From contig NZ_VOHP01000007.1 in the NCBI RefSeq assembly GCF_007859205.1, positions 1-64,000 on the forward strand: a stretch of 64,000 nucleotides of DNA, in the 5' to 3' direction. Made by a program: the position numbers and the translations under genes. Every line of letters starts with the position of its first letter. Position 1 is the stretch's first letter. The stretch comes from Streptococcus sp. sy004 (GTDB lineage: Bacteria > Bacillota > Bacilli > Lactobacillales > Streptococcaceae). Below the pieces are notes generated by a model. That model was given only the letters and a program-made list of their open reading frames with translations, did not search any database and was not told the DNA's origin. This document shows, piece after piece, positions 62,569 through 64,000 of this stretch.

Positions 62569-63449
62569 ATATCTAAATCCTTACCATAATTCTTCCGACG
62601 AATATTAAAATCCGAACTAACAACCTCATCAACATTTAAAACAGACACAAAGGCATCTGGATCAATATCAGCCACTATATGTTTGACATCTAATACCTCA
62701 CTAGGATTTAAGACCACATAAAGCACCTTTTGCGACTGACCTGAAAAAGCACCTTGACCATTAAGATAAGTCACACCACGATTGATTTCTTGTAAAATGG
62801 TCTTAGCAATCTTTTCTGATTGTGAACTAATGATAATCATTCCCCTAATCATATAACCACCATTTTGCACTACTGTCAAAATTTGTGTAAACACAAAACT
62901 GGCAATCAAGGTGTACATCATTTGACGAATATCAATATAGGTCAGAGAACCTAACAGCACTAAAATATCAATCAGAAGTAAGGTCTGACCAATTTGACGA
63001 CCGGTCTTAGCTTCAATCACTCGACCAATAATATCTGTCCCACCAGTTGTCGCCCCAAAGCGAAAGACAATACCTGCCCCAACTCCTGCAAAAATCCCTG
63101 CCAACAAGGCAACGATCAAAATATCCCCTTGCAAATCAATCGTCACAGGAATTTTCTGCCAAATCCAGATAAAGACAGACAACATGACCGTACCATAAAT
63201 AGTCAAAATCAAGGAACGTTTACCAAAAGCCCTAGCTCCTAGAATAAACAAGGGCAGGTTAATCAAGAAGGTACTATAAGCTGGATTGATCTTAAATAAA
63301 GCATCTAAAATAAGAGTAATACCTGCTACACCACCCTCAGCCAAGTGATTGGCCATGTTAAACTTAACAAAGCCAAAAGCATAGATAGCAACACCCAAGG
63401 TAATAAAAATAAAATTTTTGATTTTAAGTTGTGATTCGTAATGACTCAT
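62559..63449 (-). CDS. YitT family membrane protein
   Basis: A 296-residue protein with five or six membrane helices (the YitT membrane domain) and a C-terminal cytoplasmic DUF2179 domain of about 80 residues (RGVTYLNGQGAFSGQSQKVL ... DPDAFVSVLNVDEV). The motif GATTGGTDIIGRVIEAKTG is typical. The family is widespread in Firmicutes and transport of an unknown solute is suspected. A tandem paralogue lies 11 bases upstream. Confidence 0.85.
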   Translation of the reverse strand: MSHYESQLKIKNFIFITLGVAIYAFGFVKFNMANHLAEGGVAGITLILDALFKINPAYSTFLINLPLFILGARAFGKRSLILTIYGTVMLSVFIWIWQKIPVTIDLQGDILIVALLAGIFAGVGAGIVFRFGATTGGTDIIGRVIEAKTGRQIGQTLLLIDILVLLGSLTYIDIRQMMYTLIASFVFTQILTVVQNGGYMIRGMIIISSQSEKIAKTILQEINRGVTYLNGQGAFSGQSQKVLYVVLNPSEVLDVKHIVADIDPDAFVSVLNVDEVVSSDFNIRRKNYGKDLDIKK

Positions 63450-63460
63450 AGAAGCTCCTC

Positions 63461-64000
63461 TTAACTTTCGTCATCAACAAAACGACCAATAATACGAACA
63501 TCCTCTGACACCGACACAAAGGCATTTGGATCTGTTTTTCTAATCCAATACTTAAATTCCGTAAACTCTGAACGAGTAATAACCGTCATTAAAACGGACT
63601 TCTGTTCACGATTGTAAGTCCCTTCAGCGTTATTGATACACGTCACTCCTCGGTGTAATTTCTTATGCACCATAGCAATCACCTTATCCGCATGACTGGT
63701 AATAATCAAGGCTTGCATTTTCTTTTGCTTGGTAAAAACAGCATCTGTCACTCGACTTGAAACAAATATAGATAGCATCGAATAAAGAATATGTTGCCAA
63801 CCAAATAATACACCTGCAACGGTCAAGATAATCACATTGATTAGCAGGGTAATACTACCAACCTCATGCCCTGTTTTTTTCCGTACATACAGACTAATAA
63901 TATCTATTCCACCACCAGACACCTGATTACGCAAATTATAACCTACGCCTAAACCTACAAACAGGCCACCAAATATTGCATTGATAATCGGGTCTTGGGT
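63461..64000 (-). CDS. YitT family membrane protein, second copy (partial)
   Basis: The C-terminal 179 codons of a YitT-type protein; the frame is open to the edge of the window, so the true start lies beyond base 64000. It shows GGGIDIISLYVRKKTGHEVG, membrane helices and the DUF2179 end (RGVTCINNAEGTYNREQKSV, DPNAFVSVSEDVRIIGRF). It is a diverged tandem paralogue of the next gene; the pair is probably co-transcribed. Confidence 0.85.
   Translation of the reverse strand, partial: TQDPIINAIFGGLFVGLGVGYNLRNQVSGGGIDIISLYVRKKTGHEVGSITLLINVIILTVAGVLFGWQHILYSMLSIFVSSRVTDAVFTKQKKMQALIITSHADKVIAMVHKKLHRGVTCINNAEGTYNREQKSVLMTVITRSEFTEFKYWIRKTDPNAFVSVSEDVRIIGRFVDDES

Overview
The window looks like the chromosome of a Streptococcus. 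The base composition is AT-rich. The gene order is characteristically streptococcal: S10-spc-alpha ribosomal cluster, rpoB-rpoC-DUF1033-comG, spxA-recA-cinA-tag-ruvA-mutL-mutS, and ireB-ruvX-DUF1292. RpoB carries a streptococcal-type rifampicin cluster, and there are two hydrogen-peroxide-forming oxidases (GlpO, SpxB), an Mga-type regulator and a ComX-type cin-box. I cannot name the species. Nearly every gene lies on the minus strand; only tyrS, yaaA and argS are on the plus strand. This fits one replichore displayed against its leading strand.

Layout. 1-200: promoter and leader of an rRNA operon that continues off the left edge. 199-4303: glycerol operon glpK-glpO-glpF with a perfect cre site. 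4367-8510: an Mga-like regulator coupled to a NADH-oxidase-like flavoprotein that lacks the redox cysteine, then a separate stand-alone glutamate-cysteine-ligase-like gene. 8520-23174: the complete S10-spc-alpha cluster from rpsJ to rplQ, with secY, adk, infA, rpmJ and rpoA. 23211-25127: spxB with a near-perfect cre. 25236-28040: comG operon with an intact cin-box but a deletion joining early comGD to comGG, so comGE and comGF are gone. 28064-36120: DUF1033 gene, rpoC and rpoB with a long structured leader. 36123-45802: pbp1b, tyrS, pgi, polC. 45809-51242: yaaA, a GNAT acetyltransferase, a Gfo/Idh/MocA oxidoreductase, two very small ORFs, a polytopic membrane protein, and DUF1292-ruvX-ireB. 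51278-60656: lipoprotein, spxA, recA, cinA, tag, ruvA, mutL, mutS. 60804-64000: argS and two tandem YitT-family genes, the second cut by the window edge.

How the genes fit together. Glycerol taken up by GlpF is phosphorylated by GlpK and oxidised by GlpO with release of H2O2. SpxB oxidises pyruvate to acetyl phosphate, CO2 and H2O2. Both units carry cre sites, so CcpA probably controls both peroxide sources. YaaA (peroxide/iron stress), SpxA (thiol-stress regulator) and the RecA/MutSL/RuvA/Tag repair genes are the kind of functions that cope with such oxidants, though that link is inference. The transcription and translation machinery is intact. The competence pilus operon is not.

No stretch above 300 bases lacks a gene. 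The longest spacer, 35843-36122, is the rpoB promoter and leader. I saw no tRNA gene, insertion sequence, prophage, CRISPR array or defence system.
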